A DNA stretch of 64,000 nucleotides from Odoribacter splanchnicus DSM 20712 (GCF_000190535.1 NC_015160.1:1364001-1428000); one strand, 5' to 3'. Positions 1 through 9,787 are shown, numbered from the stretch's first letter. The notes: generated by a model from the sequence alone, not told the origin. Numbers and translations are program-made.

Positions 1-1453
1 GGCTAGTCAAAGCCAATTTGGTATTCAGACGAGAATAGTCGCCTTTTCCAATCGTATTCTCTTCAGCAGTACGTCCCACAGAGAAATAATAGGTAGTTTT
101 GTCATTTCCACCATTAAGGCTCAGGTGAATATCACTCTTCGCAGCGCTGTTAGGAATCACATAATCCAGCCAATCCACCTCTTGCTTACCCATATTAAGC
201 GTATTCATTTGAGCCCGCCACGTGGCAATTTCCTCTTGCAAAGTAGCTTGTTCTCCTGCAGAAAGGCCTCCGGCCGCCAACTGCGATCGAATGTCGGCTA
301 TACGGTTTTCACGTCCTTCACGAAATACCATCTCGTATTCCTCCGCATTCAACATACGATAGTTGAACGGCGTGGAAGCCCAACCGTAATAAGCGGATAA
401 ATTAACGACAGGCTTACTGTTGAACTTTCCTTTTTTCGTTGTAATCAGAATGACACCCATGGCTCCTCGCGAACCATACATAGCCGATGAAGCAGCATCT
501 TTCAACACTTCTATCGATTCAATATCTTGGGGAGCGATGTTGTTCAGATTAAAATTAGACGTTCCATCAACAATCATTCCATCGATCACAATAAGAGGTT
601 GCACACTAAGATTACTACTTTGGTGTCCTCTAATCACAAATTCAGGATTCGCACCGGCATCTCCACTCAACTTTCGTACCCATAATCCTGATACCCGTCC
701 CTGCAAACCTGTTATGACATTGCCCACTTGGGATTCCTGCGGTTTAAAGTCATCCACGGAAGCAATGGAACCGGTAACATTACGCTTCAACTGAGTTCCG
801 TATGCTACCACCACCACCTCATCCATCTCCCTGGCATCTTCCTCCATAACCACCGTCAAAGGTTTCGCATCATTCACCTTGATTTCTCTGGTTTTCATCC
901 CGACAAACGAAAAAATCAGAACATGTTCCGTATTGCCCGGCAAAGTCAGACGAAAATTTCCATCCGCATCGGTCACTCCCCCCAATTGCGTACCTTTCAG
1001 CAAAATCGTCACTCCGGGTAAAGGCATTCCACCCTTATCCTTTACCAAACCGGTCACGACAAGTTTTTCCCCAACCTTTTGAGGAGAAACCAGTTTCGGA
1101 GAAATGATAATGACATCATCCTCCAGCCGATACCACAAACCGGTATTTTTCAGACATTCTGCCAGAATATCGCTCAAATCCCGGTCTTCCAGCTGTACGC
1201 TGACTTTTCCCACATGACGGAGTTCATTACTGCTGTACATGAACTCATACCCGGACAACCGGGTTATTTCCTGGAAAACTTCAGGCAAAGTCTTATTCTT
1301 TGCATCCAAGGTTAAGCGGATCTGAGAATGCGTCCGGGCAGATAGCGTTGACAATCCCAGAATCAGCATGCAAACACAAATTTTCATAGTTAAATACATT
1401 TTCCGAACAATATCAGGCCATGACCCGATATCCAAATCCCGATTTTTTTTCAT
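1..1453 (-). CDS. SusC/RagA-type TonB-dependent outer-membrane transporter, partial (3' end beyond window)
   Basis: Only the first 484 residues are present; the reading frame is open to the window edge. From the ATG at 1453 there is a signal peptide (about residues 23-39), an STN domain (about 45-118) of the kind that talks to a FecR anti-sigma factor, a carboxypeptidase-regulatory-like beta-sandwich (about 132-215, containing MPLPGVTILLKG), and the plug (from about 220, with LIVIDGMIVDG). SusC proteins form the barrel of a nutrient importer driven by TonB. It lies 92 bp behind a fecR gene on the same strand, so it is the target of that signalling pair. The substrate cannot be told from sequence. 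A start at the second Met (residue 23) would also fit. Confidence 0.93.
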   Translation of the reverse strand, partial: MKKNRDLDIGSWPDIVRKMYLTMKICVCMLILGLSTLSARTHSQIRLTLDAKNKTLPEVFQEITRLSGYEFMYSSNELRHVGKVSVQLEDRDLSDILAECLKNTGLWYRLEDDVIIISPKLVSPQKVGEKLVVTGLVKDKGGMPLPGVTILLKGTQLGGVTDADGNFRLTLPGNTEHVLIFSFVGMKTREIKVNDAKPLTVVMEEDAREMDEVVVVAYGTQLKRNVTGSIASVDDFKPQESQVGNVITGLQGRVSGLWVRKLSGDAGANPEFVIRGHQSSNLSVQPLIVIDGMIVDGTSNFNLNNIAPQDIESIEVLKDAASSAMYGSRGAMGVILITTKKGKFNSKPVVNLSAYYGWASTPFNYRMLNAEEYEMVFREGRENRIADIRSQLAAGGLSAGEQATLQEEIATWRAQMNTLNMGKQEVDWLDYVIPNSAAKSDIHLSLNGGNDKTTYYFSVGRTAEENTIGKGDYSRLNTKLALTS

Positions 1454-1515
1454 AAATTTGTTTTGTTAAAATTAATAATGGCCATTTGCACGATGGCGTT
1501 AATAATTCTATTCCG

Positions 1516-1538
1516 GGAAGATGCTGCACACATCTTCC
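1516..1538 (-). terminator. Hairpin between fecR and susC
   Basis: GGAAGATG and CATCTTCC form an 8-bp stem with a 7-nt loop in the fecR-susC gap. There is no long U tract, so it may be an attenuator or RNA-processing site. The other two fecR-susC gaps in this window also hold a hairpin. Confidence 0.45.
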
Positions 1539-1545
1539 TGTTTTG

Positions 1546-2703
1546 TTATTCAGTAAATACCTCAATCGCACGTCCGTTCTGCACAAAACGGATATGCGTC
1601 GTGAGTTCCAGTTTATTCAATACCTGATCCAGATTCCTGTATTTCGGCAGATTTCCGGTAAAACGGATTTTTCTGACCTCCGCATCCCGGAGAAAAAATT
1701 CAACGTCATACCAACGTCCCAATTTATGAATCACCTCTTCTAATAAATCGTCATTAAATACAAAACGCCGGTCTTTCCAGGCCGTATAAGCTTTTACGTC
1801 TACGTTCCGGATTTCCGGGCCTTCCGAACTGTAATTCAACTGTTCTCCGGGCTGTAATTTCCGGGAATAATTCCCCACCCGTACTTCCACTTTTCCCTGC
1901 ACCAAAGTGACTTGCTGAGTTTCCGAAGGATAGGATTTCATATTAAAAGAAGTACCCAAAACCTTAATATCCAATTGTTCCGTTTTCACCACAAAAGGCC
2001 GGGAAACATTTTTTGCGACCTCGAAATAGGCCTCCCCTTTCAGCATGACCTCCCTCCCCTCACCGACAAAGGCCACCGGATATTTCAGTTCCGTTTCGGC
2101 ATTCAGCCACACCCGGGTACCGTCGGACAGGGTTAACTGATATTCCCCTCCCCGCGGAACCGTAATCGTATTGTAAACTAAAAAAGAACCGATATGCTCT
2201 GAAGAATAATCCAATCGTTTCCCCTGCACACGAATGTCGGCAGTCTGTTCTTTCAATTGGGTTTCCAGGCTGTCCGACAATACCACTTGCCGTCCGTCCG
2301 ACAAAGTCAATAAGGCCCCCGCCTTCCCCGGTTTTATCACCCCGGTTACCGGCAATTGGCTTTCTTGCTCCATCCTATCCCCCATATGGAACAAAAAAGC
2401 CAGCGCAACCCCGATCACCAATGCCCCCATGGCAGCCACCGCTGTCCAGCGTTTCCCGATACGCAACCGGTCAGTCTTCCGTTTTCCGGCCACAAAACGG
2501 CGATATCCCTCCCCAACCTGAAACTGATGGTGTTCTCTCCTGGCCTCTTCCAAAAATCCAGGCCGAACCAATTCCTGATACATCCGTTTATGCTCATCGT
2601 CCTCGGCCAGCCACTGTTCCAATTGTTTCCGCTCTTCTCCGGTGAGAACACCGACAATCGACTTTTGTATCAAAAGCGCTATCTGAAAAGGATAATCTGT
2701 CAT
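1546..2703 (-). CDS. FecR-family anti-sigma factor
   Basis: This is a membrane anti-sigma factor that receives a signal from the STN domain of its partner SusC and releases an ECF sigma factor. Residues 1-85 form the cytoplasmic sigma-binding region, about 87-107 is a single transmembrane helix, about 175-280 is the periplasmic FecR domain (TVPRGGEYQLTLSDGTRVWL), and the C-terminal 70 residues match the DUF4974-type STN-like domain. At 385 aa it is full length. The next gene downstream is susC. Unusually there is no sigma gene upstream: only about 25 bp separate the start codon from a decayed Fic gene on the other strand, so its native promoter and sigma partner seem to be lost. Confidence 0.93.
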   Translation of the reverse strand: MTDYPFQIALLIQKSIVGVLTGEERKQLEQWLAEDDEHKRMYQELVRPGFLEEARREHHQFQVGEGYRRFVAGKRKTDRLRIGKRWTAVAAMGALVIGVALAFLFHMGDRMEQESQLPVTGVIKPGKAGALLTLSDGRQVVLSDSLETQLKEQTADIRVQGKRLDYSSEHIGSFLVYNTITVPRGGEYQLTLSDGTRVWLNAETELKYPVAFVGEGREVMLKGEAYFEVAKNVSRPFVVKTEQLDIKVLGTSFNMKSYPSETQQVTLVQGKVEVRVGNYSRKLQPGEQLNYSSEGPEIRNVDVKAYTAWKDRRFVFNDDLLEEVIHKLGRWYDVEFFLRDAEVRKIRFTGNLPKYRNLDQVLNKLELTTHIRFVQNGRAIEVFTE

Positions 2704-2727
2704 CTTTTTTCATTTTTTCATATAAAA

Positions 2728-3405
2728 CACAACCTCGGGCAAAACATGTTCGATCAGGGAATCAGCCTGAAAGGAAAGAGTATGGCAGAGCTGAATATGA
2801 ACCTCGACTTGAAGAATGCATACGAGAATACGGTAAAACTTGCCAATACTCATGCCGATATAAGCATTGACTTATTGAAAGACTTCTCGGCTCTTGTGAT
2901 GAAAAACACAGGACAGGAGTATAAGACCGCATTGGGGGCTTTCTCATCGGCACGGGGTGAATTGCGTCTGCTGAATGTCACTACCGGAATCGGGGGTAAA
3001 TCGTATATGAATTACAGTAAAGTTCCGGCAAAACTATCGGAGTTTTGTGTTTGGTTGAACAAGGAGCGCGAAAATTATACCCATAAAAGCACCATACAGC
3101 TATACGAAATCAGTTTCGATGCCCACTATCATTTGGCCACAATACACCCTTGGGCGGACGGGAACGGCAGAATGGCCCGATTGCTGATGAATATGCTGCA
3201 ATTTGAATTCGGGCTGATACCGACAAAAATTCTCAATGAAGACAAGGAAGAATACATCAAGGCTTTGGTGGAAACCCGTGAGCATGAAGACCTGAATATC
3301 TTCAGAGAGTTTATGACATCCACTATGATTAAAAACCTTACCCACGACATAGAGGCTTACCGTAAATCTATCGATGACACTTCAATAAGTGGGAAGAAAA
3401 AATAA
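2728..3405 (+). pseudogene. Fic-family protein, 5'-truncated
   Basis: Fic proteins transfer AMP or related groups onto target proteins. The catalytic core is intact, with the motif HPWADGNGRMAR near position 3147, and the natural C-terminus is present. Homology starts abruptly at about 2728 (LGQNMFDQGISLKGKS). The N-terminal portion that normally carries the self-inhibitory helix with the (S/T)xxxE(G/N) motif is missing, and the same frame upstream is antisense to fecR. The first usable ATG (2746) would give 219 aa. If expressed it would be an uninhibited Fic core; more likely it is a remnant cut off when the fecR-susC segment was joined here. Confidence 0.8.
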
Positions 3406-3440
3406 AAAGTAGGGAGAAGAACCTATTCAACGCAAGAAAT

Positions 3441-3467
3441 GCGGAGAATGTGAGGTATATTCTCCGC
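3441..3467. terminator. Hairpin between two converging Fic remnants
   Basis: GCGGAGAAT and ATTCTCCGC form a perfect 9-bp stem placed between two convergent coding remnants. This is the usual position of a bidirectional terminator. Confidence 0.6.
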
Positions 3468-3473
3468 ATACAT

Positions 3474-3866
3474 TTAAAAAATCAATTCATAATGGGTACT
3501 CCGCCCTCCTTCATCGGTTTTACGCAATATCCCTTTCGCAATTAAAGCCTGTATATCACGTAATGCCGTATCAGCAGAACATTTGGTAATTTTTCCCCAT
3601 TTGGAAGAAGTCAGTTTACCCTCAAAACCGTCCCAAAGCAAATTTACCATTTTGATTTGACGGTCATTCATGGAAATCTCCCGGTATTTATTCCAAAAAG
3701 CGGCTTTCCGCAAAACCGTGCCCACTGATTTTTCAGCGTGAAGCAATGCCGCCTCCAGACAGGCAAGGAACCATTCCAACCATGCAGTTATATCTAAATC
3801 CGACTTTTGTATTTTTTCCAATGTTTCATAATAATTTTTCCGCTGATTTGCCATAACCGATAACAA
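3474..3866 (-). pseudogene. C-terminal fragment of a second Fic-family protein (winged-helix region)
   Basis: The 130-aa frame matches the C-terminal third of long Fic proteins of the DUF4172-containing kind: a helical stretch (YYETLEKIQKSDLDITAWLE), then a winged helix ending in GGRSTHYEL. The Fic catalytic domain that should precede it is absent. A purine-rich stretch lies ahead of the first possible start, so expression as a small DNA-binding-like protein cannot be excluded. It belongs to a different Fic subfamily from the remnant at 2728-3405, so two separate Fic genes were broken at this spot. Confidence 0.7.
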
Positions 3867-3976
3867 ACTCCCCTCTCCTTATGGAAAAATTAACGACAGA
3901 TATTCTTTCATCTATTTTTATTTCCTACTTTTACCTGAAATTAGGACATGTCTTAACAAATTGAAACAATCATCCG

Positions 3977-4601
3977 ATGTCGTCACAATATCCTGTCCCT
4001 AAATGGATCGAACAATTACACGCCGGAAAAGAAGAAGCCTACCGGATTCTTTTTGATGAATATTACCAGATGTTGTGTGTATTTGCCATGAAATATATAA
4101 AAGAAAGAGGTGGCCGAAGACATCGTGCAGGATATCATTCTGGAACTATACAGCCGGCGTCTCCGGTTCAACACCCCCGTTGCCCTCAAATCGTTTTTGT
4201 TCCTGTCCGTAAAAAACAGGGCCCTCAATTTCCTGCGCCGTCAGCGGGCACAAGAACATTATCTGAGTATTTCGGTGGAAGAAGAAAGTTTTTTCCTGAA
4301 CAATATCATCCGCGAAGAGGTATACTATCATCTGCAAAAAATGATCGGGGAACTCTCCGACCCTGTGCGGAAAATTTACGAACTGACTTTACAGGAATTC
4401 TCCAATGAAGAAATTGCCGAACAACTCGGATTAACCGTCGATTCTGTCAAAGCACACAAAAAACGGGGGAAACAAATATTGAAGGAAAGGCTGAAAGGTT
4501 TAATGGCCTTCTGCCGGGCAAAATTCCTGCAACCGCACTATACGCCGAAAAGTACAAGTTTGAGATTATTCCGCAATATCGCCATGGCCCGTTTGAAATG
4601 A
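3977..4601 (+). pseudogene. ECF-type RNA polymerase sigma factor, frameshifted
   Basis: Region 2 begins in one frame (ATG at 3977, through AMKYIKER) and continues in the next frame from about 4107 (VAEDIVQDIILELYS). Region 4 (SNEEIAEQLGLTVDSVKAHKKR) follows. The break is at AGAGGTGGCC near 4105; either one extra G or a 2-nt loss explains it. The last 20 or so codons are antisense to the intact sigma gene at 4538-5098, so the native 3' end may also be gone. It could be the former partner of the fecR at 1546-2703, now in the opposite orientation; this is inference. Confidence 0.8.
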
Positions 4602-5098
4602 GTCTTCACTGTAGTTTCTGCAATATCCATCTGTGTTGCAATTTCTTTGATCTTTTTCTTCTCGACAATATGAAGTAATACGACTTCCTTTTGTTTTTCA
4701 GGTAATGTATCCAGAATAGTTTTCAGACGTTCATGAATATCTTCATCGATTTCCGGATCTTCGATACCGGAGAACAACATCGCTTCGATGATTTTATCCT
4801 GATGCTTACCTTGAATTTCCAAATCCCGCAAATAATTCAGGCAATTATTCCGGATAATACCGAGCATATAATAAAATACAGGTTGTTTTTCATCATATCT
4901 TTCCAGGTGATCCCACAAAGACAGAAAAGCATCCTGTACCAAGTCTTCCGCTTGTTTCCAGTCGTAAAGATAACGCATGGCATAATGCTGCAAAGGCAGA
5001 AACGAAGTTTTATACAATTCATGAAAAGCATCCAGATCTCTTTTTTTTATCCGAAGCCCTAAATTACTTTTTTCTATGTATTGCTCTATTCTTGCCAT
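4538..5098 (-). CDS. ECF-type RNA polymerase sigma factor
   Basis: This 186-aa protein has the two ECF domains: region 2 (HYAMRYLYDWKQAEDLVQDAF, about residues 37-57) for -10 recognition and core binding, and region 4 (about 125-180, EIATQMDIAETTVKTHFKRA) for -35 binding. It is divergent from the fecR starting at 5190, with 91 bp between the start codons. That matches a sigma/anti-sigma pair controlling the susCD locus at 6.4-14.8 kb. Its 3' end overlaps the decayed sigma gene on the other strand by about 60 bp. Confidence 0.93.
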   Translation of the reverse strand: MARIEQYIEKSNLGLRIKKRDLDAFHELYKTSFLPLQHYAMRYLYDWKQAEDLVQDAFLSLWDHLERYDEKQPVFYYMLGIIRNNCLNYLRDLEIQGKHQDKIIEAMLFSGIEDPEIDEDIHERLKTILDTLPEKQKEVVLLHIVEKKKIKEIATQMDIAETTVKTHFKRAMAILRNNLKLVLFGV

Positions 5099-5189
5099 GA
5101 TATTTTCGGCAAAGATAATTTTTTTCTATTATACGGTGTCCTCCATTTTTAGATTCCAAGTTAATTATATAAAAAAGAAAGCGTGGTCT

Positions 5190-6362
5190 ATGGAAAAAAA
5201 TTCGATTCGTTGGGAAATATTATTGAAAGGCGCCCGCGGAACATTGTCTCCTGAAGAAGAAATCATTTTTCAAAAGTGGTTGGCCCGGGATATACGACAT
5301 AAAGCCTATTACGAGAAAATGTGCCGGGTTTGGTCGTCGGACAATACAACTTACGATTTGCATACCGATGTGGCTGAAATGATAGTCCGTTTTGACGATT
5401 ATGTCCGGAATAAGCGGAAAGTAAGGCGCCGGAAGATACTGAGGAATGTATACCGTTCGGTAGCCTGCCTGTTGATTCTGCTGACTGTAGGTGGAGGGAT
5501 CATGTTGTTGAAGAGAGACAAACGGGAAATGGAAACTGCAAACCGGATTGCCGGATCTATCTTGCCGGGCCAGGGGAAAGCCATTATTCTTCTACCGAAC
5601 GGCGAAAAAGTAGATATCGCTTCGTTAAGCGATTCTTTATCCTACCGGACAGCAGGCTTTACGGTCGAAAAAGATTCCGGAATAATCAGATATATGAAAC
5701 AACAGCAAGCCCGGACAGATTATCACACGATCGTTATACCGATAGGAGGAGAATATCAGGTGAAGCTGAGCGACGGGACGATGGTATGGTTAAATTCAGA
5801 TTCGCGGTTGAAAATTCCGACGGCCTTTGTGGGAAACGAAAGAAGAGTTTTTTTATCGGGAGAAGCTTATTTCGATGTAGTGAAAAATGACCGTAAACCT
5901 TTTATCGTCGAAACAGATTTAGGGAATATAAAAGTTTATGGAACAGAGTTTAATGTAAAGCGTTATTCCGCCGACAGACAATTGAAAGCAACTCTGGTGG
6001 AAGGCTCCATCGGATTCAGTAACGATCATGTAGCAGAACTGAAACTTCAGCCCGGCTATCAGTTAAGCCTTACCGAAGGGAAAAGTGAACCTACTGTGGA
6101 AAAAGTAAAGGTATATAATGAAATAGCCTGGAAAGATCAACGCTTTTGTTTTGAAAACAGAACCCTGGAATCGATAGCCCGGGATATGGAAAGATGGTAT
6201 AATGTAAAAATCGTTTTCGAAGATCCGGTATTGCAACAGCTGCAATTTTCGGGTTCTTTGAGCCGGTACGGAGAGATTGAGACTTTACTGCATTTTTTTG
6301 AAGAAAGTGCAGATATTACATTTGAGATCGATCACCATACAATTACTGTAAAAAGAAAATAA
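5190..6362 (+). CDS. FecR-family anti-sigma factor
   Basis: This 390-aa membrane anti-sigma factor has a cytoplasmic N-terminus (1-85), a transmembrane helix at about 88-107, a periplasmic FecR domain at about 175-290 (VIPIGGEYQVKLSDGTMVWL), and a DUF4974-like C-terminus. The frame is open further upstream, but the ATG at 5190 starts the conserved domain and leaves room for a divergent promoter region. It should hold the sigma factor at 4538-5098 until the STN domain of the SusC at 6449 reports substrate. Confidence 0.94.
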   Translation: MEKNSIRWEILLKGARGTLSPEEEIIFQKWLARDIRHKAYYEKMCRVWSSDNTTYDLHTDVAEMIVRFDDYVRNKRKVRRRKILRNVYRSVACLLILLTVGGGIMLLKRDKREMETANRIAGSILPGQGKAIILLPNGEKVDIASLSDSLSYRTAGFTVEKDSGIIRYMKQQQARTDYHTIVIPIGGEYQVKLSDGTMVWLNSDSRLKIPTAFVGNERRVFLSGEAYFDVVKNDRKPFIVETDLGNIKVYGTEFNVKRYSADRQLKATLVEGSIGFSNDHVAELKLQPGYQLSLTEGKSEPTVEKVKVYNEIAWKDQRFCFENRTLESIARDMERWYNVKIVFEDPVLQQLQFSGSLSRYGEIETLLHFFEESADITFEIDHHTITVKRK

Positions 6363-6368
6363 AAAAAT

Positions 6369-6411
6369 AGAGAATGCTTCTGCAGTCGGCAAACTTTAGA
6401 GCACATTCTCT
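6369..6411 (+). terminator. Hairpin between fecR and susC
   Basis: AGAGAATGC pairs with GCACATTCTCT (2-nt bulge) a few bases after the fecR stop codon. Without a U tract it is better read as an attenuating or processing structure that separates fecR from the susC transcript. Confidence 0.45.
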
Positions 6412-6448
6412 ACACATTCATTCATATTAACGAACTAATAACAAATGT

Positions 6449-9400
6449 ATGAAAAAAAAAGCACCTGACAGGTATTTCTTACCTGAATTCTTAAGAAAAA
6501 TGTTAGCGGCAGTGTACTTGCTGTTCATTGTTTCGTTGTCTTATGCGGCGGCAGATAATGACACCAAACTGATCACATTTGCCGTGAAATCTGAAAATTT
6601 AAATGATGTTCTGATTAAATTTAAAGATCAGACCGGTGTCGATATTTTATTTAACAAACAACTTATCGGGAACCGGAAGTGTAATGATTTTGAAGTCGTA
6701 AATCAACCTGTTGAGGTGATACTGAGCAAAATCCTTGAAGGTACAGGGTTTGTTTTTTCGAAAGTGGACGGAGTGTATGTCATCAAAAAAAGTACAGAAA
6801 AAATCGTTCAACCGGTAGAGCCCCTGGCGATTTCCGGCGTAGTGACCGACACGGATGGAGCACCCTTACCCGGAGTGACCGTTTTGGTAAAAGGGACTTC
6901 TTTGGGAAGTGCAACCGATACAGAAGGGAAATTTAAATTATCACTTCCTTCACAAGAAAATGTAGTCCTGGTATTTTCGTTCGTCGGCATGCAAACCAAA
7001 GAGGTCCCTTATAAAGGCGAATCCGAAATAAAAGTGACCCTGCAAACCGACGTAACTGAAATGGAACAGGTTGTCGTTACCGGTATTTTTACCCGTAAAA
7101 CAGAGAGTTATACCGGTGCTGCAACGACCATAAAGAAAGAAGAACTACAGAAAATGGGGAACCAAAATGTTTTACAATCCCTGAAAAGTTTAGACCCGGC
7201 TTTTCATATTATAGAAAACAATGATTTCGGTTCGGATCCGAACAAAGCCCCCCAAATTCAGTTGCGTGGCCAACAATCCATGCCCGATATAAAAGGGACT
7301 TATAATGGTAACCCCAATCAGCCGCTTTTCATTTTGGACGGTTTCGAAACAGATATTACAACAGTTTACGATTTGGATATGAACCGGGTAGAAACGATTG
7401 TATTACTGAAAGATGCCGCAGCCAAAGCAATATACGGAGCCAAAGCGGCCAATGGCGTAGTGGTCATCGAAACCCGTCAGCCGAAAGCCGGGAAGATGAG
7501 GATATCATACAAAGGAGATCTGAGCCTGACGATTCCCGACCTGACAGGTTATAATCTTTGTGATGCACGTGAAAAATATGAAGTAGATAAGGCACACGGC
7601 CGTTATTCAGATCCCTGGTTTTGGGAACAATATCTGAACCAGATCAAATCGGAAATAGAACGCGGCGTGGACACAGATTGGCTGGCCCAACCTTTACATA
7701 CCGGTATCGGACACCGGCATTCTCTGTATTTGGATGGAGGAGACGAACATTTACGCTATGGCGTAGACTTGCTTTATAATGAAATCAAGGGGGTGATGAA
7801 AGGATCAGACCGGCAAACGTTCACGGGAGGAATTACCCTGGCTTACCGTTATAAAGACTTATTGTTCAGAAATCAGTTGAGTACCACTCTTAACCGGGCC
7901 AATGATTCTCCCTATGGTTCTTTCGACGAATATGCAAAACTGAATCCCTATTGGACACCTTATGATGAAAACGGGGATTTGAAGCAAATTGCCGGTTCTA
8001 CCGGAGGAGGAGGCCTGGTTGGGGTAACCTGCGGGAATCCGCTATGGAATGCTTCTATCGGTACTAAAAATTTCAGTAAATATACCAGTATTACCAATAA
8101 TTTTTATATCGAATGGCAGGCTTTGACCGCATTGAAGTTTATCGGACGTTTGGGGTTATCGAAAACCCTCAATGCAAGGGAAGACTTTTATCCGGCCTCA
8201 CATACCAGATTCCTGGGATATTCGGAAGATAAATTTTTTGAAAAAGGCACATACAGTAAACTGGAGGGAGAAAGCAGCAATGTCAATATGGATATAACAG
8301 CCAATTATTCCTTATTATCAGATAAGCATCAACTTTTTCTGAACCTGAACTACAAGATGGAGCAAAGCCGTTCTGAAAAAGTTACTTTCACCATGGTCGG
8401 TTTTCCGAATGACAAGAACGGTTTTATCACTTCGGGTCTCGGATTCAACAAGAGCGATTATCCTCCTGTCGGCAATGAGTCCATCAGTCGTGAAATAGGT
8501 GTTTTGTCCGCTTTAAACTATTCGTACGACGATCGTTACCTGGCCGATTTGTCCTGGCGTGCCAGTGCGTCTTCCCGTTTCGGACAAGATAAACGGTGGG
8601 GACAGTTCTGGTCGGCAGGTATCGGATGGAATTTTCATAAAGAACATTTTATGGAGCAGGCAGAATGGCTGAAACAATTTAAACTACGTGCCTCAACCGG
8701 TTATACCGGAGCCCAGAACTTCAATCCATATCAGGCTTTAGCCATGTTCAGTTACAATCAGACCCAAGCCTACGACAACTGGATCGGTTCTCATTTAATG
8801 GCCCTGCCCAACGATGACCTGAAATGGCAGAAAACCCAGGATTACAATATCGGATTCGACCTGAATCTCTGGGGACGTCTTATGATTGTATACGATTATT
8901 ATGTGCAGCAAACCAAAGATCAGTTACTGGCCTTGACTGTTCCTCCTTCTATGGGATTTACCAGCTATATGGAAAATATCGGAAGTACGGAAAATAAAGG
9001 AATGGAACTGAAGTTAAATGCCCATTTGTTGTATGATGTGGAAAACGACCGTTATTTAAGTACTTCTTTCTCTATTGCCAAAAATACGAATAAGTTGAAA
9101 AAAATATCGAATGCGTTGAGAAGCTACAACGACGAGGTCGATAACGAAATATTGGATGGAAATACCAACAGACCCCAGACCCGTTTTATCGAAGGTTCGT
9201 CTATGAATGCTATCTGGGCTGTCCGCTCCCTGGGTATCGATCCGGCTACAGGAGATGAGATTTTCCTGACAAAGGATGGAGAAACAACGACAGAATGGAA
9301 AGCCGAGGATCAGGTGGTTTGTGGCGACGCCATGCCCGAATGTTCGGGTACTTTCGGAATAAATATGGATTACCGGGGAATTTTCCTGAACATGTCTTTT

Positions 9401-9784
9401 TATTATCAATTCGGCGGTCAGACTTATAACCAGACTCTGGTCGACCGGGTCGAGAATGCCAATGTCGGACTGAATGTCGACAAACGAATTTACAATGCCG
9501 TTTGGAAAAAACCGGGTGACCGGGTCGATTTTTCTTATAATCCTTACAGGCTGACTAAACCCAGTTCCCGTTTTGTACAGGATTTGAACGAATTGCGTTT
9601 GTCATCTTTAAACGTGGGATATGATTTCCGGCATTGTGCATTCCTGAAAAAGAGCCGGTTGCAACAATTAAAGGCCAGTTTTTATATGGATGATGTGTTC
9701 CGGGCTTCTACAGTGAAAACAGAACGCGGGTTGACTTATCCGTTCGCCCGTACTTTCTCGTTCTCTTTACAAGCAACCTTTTAA
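6449..9784 (+). CDS. SusC/RagA-type TonB-dependent outer-membrane transporter with STN domain
   Basis: The protein is 1111 aa. A signal peptide (about 15-35) is followed by an STN domain (about 42-115, TFAVKSENLNDVLIKF), a carboxypeptidase-regulatory-like domain (about 126-210, PLPGVTVLVKG), the plug (about 215-340, QPLFILDGFETD) and a 22-strand barrel ending in an aromatic residue (LQATF). It is the importer of the locus; the SusD lid gene follows 3 bp later. The STN domain fits regulation by the adjacent sigma/FecR pair. No hydrolase is present nearby, so the substrate is unknown. Confidence 0.96.
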   Translation: MKKKAPDRYFLPEFLRKMLAAVYLLFIVSLSYAAADNDTKLITFAVKSENLNDVLIKFKDQTGVDILFNKQLIGNRKCNDFEVVNQPVEVILSKILEGTGFVFSKVDGVYVIKKSTEKIVQPVEPLAISGVVTDTDGAPLPGVTVLVKGTSLGSATDTEGKFKLSLPSQENVVLVFSFVGMQTKEVPYKGESEIKVTLQTDVTEMEQVVVTGIFTRKTESYTGAATTIKKEELQKMGNQNVLQSLKSLDPAFHIIENNDFGSDPNKAPQIQLRGQQSMPDIKGTYNGNPNQPLFILDGFETDITTVYDLDMNRVETIVLLKDAAAKAIYGAKAANGVVVIETRQPKAGKMRISYKGDLSLTIPDLTGYNLCDAREKYEVDKAHGRYSDPWFWEQYLNQIKSEIERGVDTDWLAQPLHTGIGHRHSLYLDGGDEHLRYGVDLLYNEIKGVMKGSDRQTFTGGITLAYRYKDLLFRNQLSTTLNRANDSPYGSFDEYAKLNPYWTPYDENGDLKQIAGSTGGGGLVGVTCGNPLWNASIGTKNFSKYTSITNNFYIEWQALTALKFIGRLGLSKTLNAREDFYPASHTRFLGYSEDKFFEKGTYSKLEGESSNVNMDITANYSLLSDKHQLFLNLNYKMEQSRSEKVTFTMVGFPNDKNGFITSGLGFNKSDYPPVGNESISREIGVLSALNYSYDDRYLADLSWRASASSRFGQDKRWGQFWSAGIGWNFHKEHFMEQAEWLKQFKLRASTGYTGAQNFNPYQALAMFSYNQTQAYDNWIGSHLMALPNDDLKWQKTQDYNIGFDLNLWGRLMIVYDYYVQQTKDQLLALTVPPSMGFTSYMENIGSTENKGMELKLNAHLLYDVENDRYLSTSFSIAKNTNKLKKISNALRSYNDEVDNEILDGNTNRPQTRFIEGSSMNAIWAVRSLGIDPATGDEIFLTKDGETTTEWKAEDQVVCGDAMPECSGTFGINMDYRGIFLNMSFYYQFGGQTYNQTLVDRVENANVGLNVDKRIYNAVWKKPGDRVDFSYNPYRLTKPSSRFVQDLNELRLSSLNVGYDFRHCAFLKKSRLQQLKASFYMDDVFRASTVKTERGLTYPFARTFSFSLQATF

Positions 9785-9787
9785 TCG

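Noticed and set aside
2356..2727. N-terminal extension of the Fic frame, suggesting a 349-aa fusion protein
   Set aside because: This part is antisense to fecR and shows no Fic homology; real homology begins near 2728.
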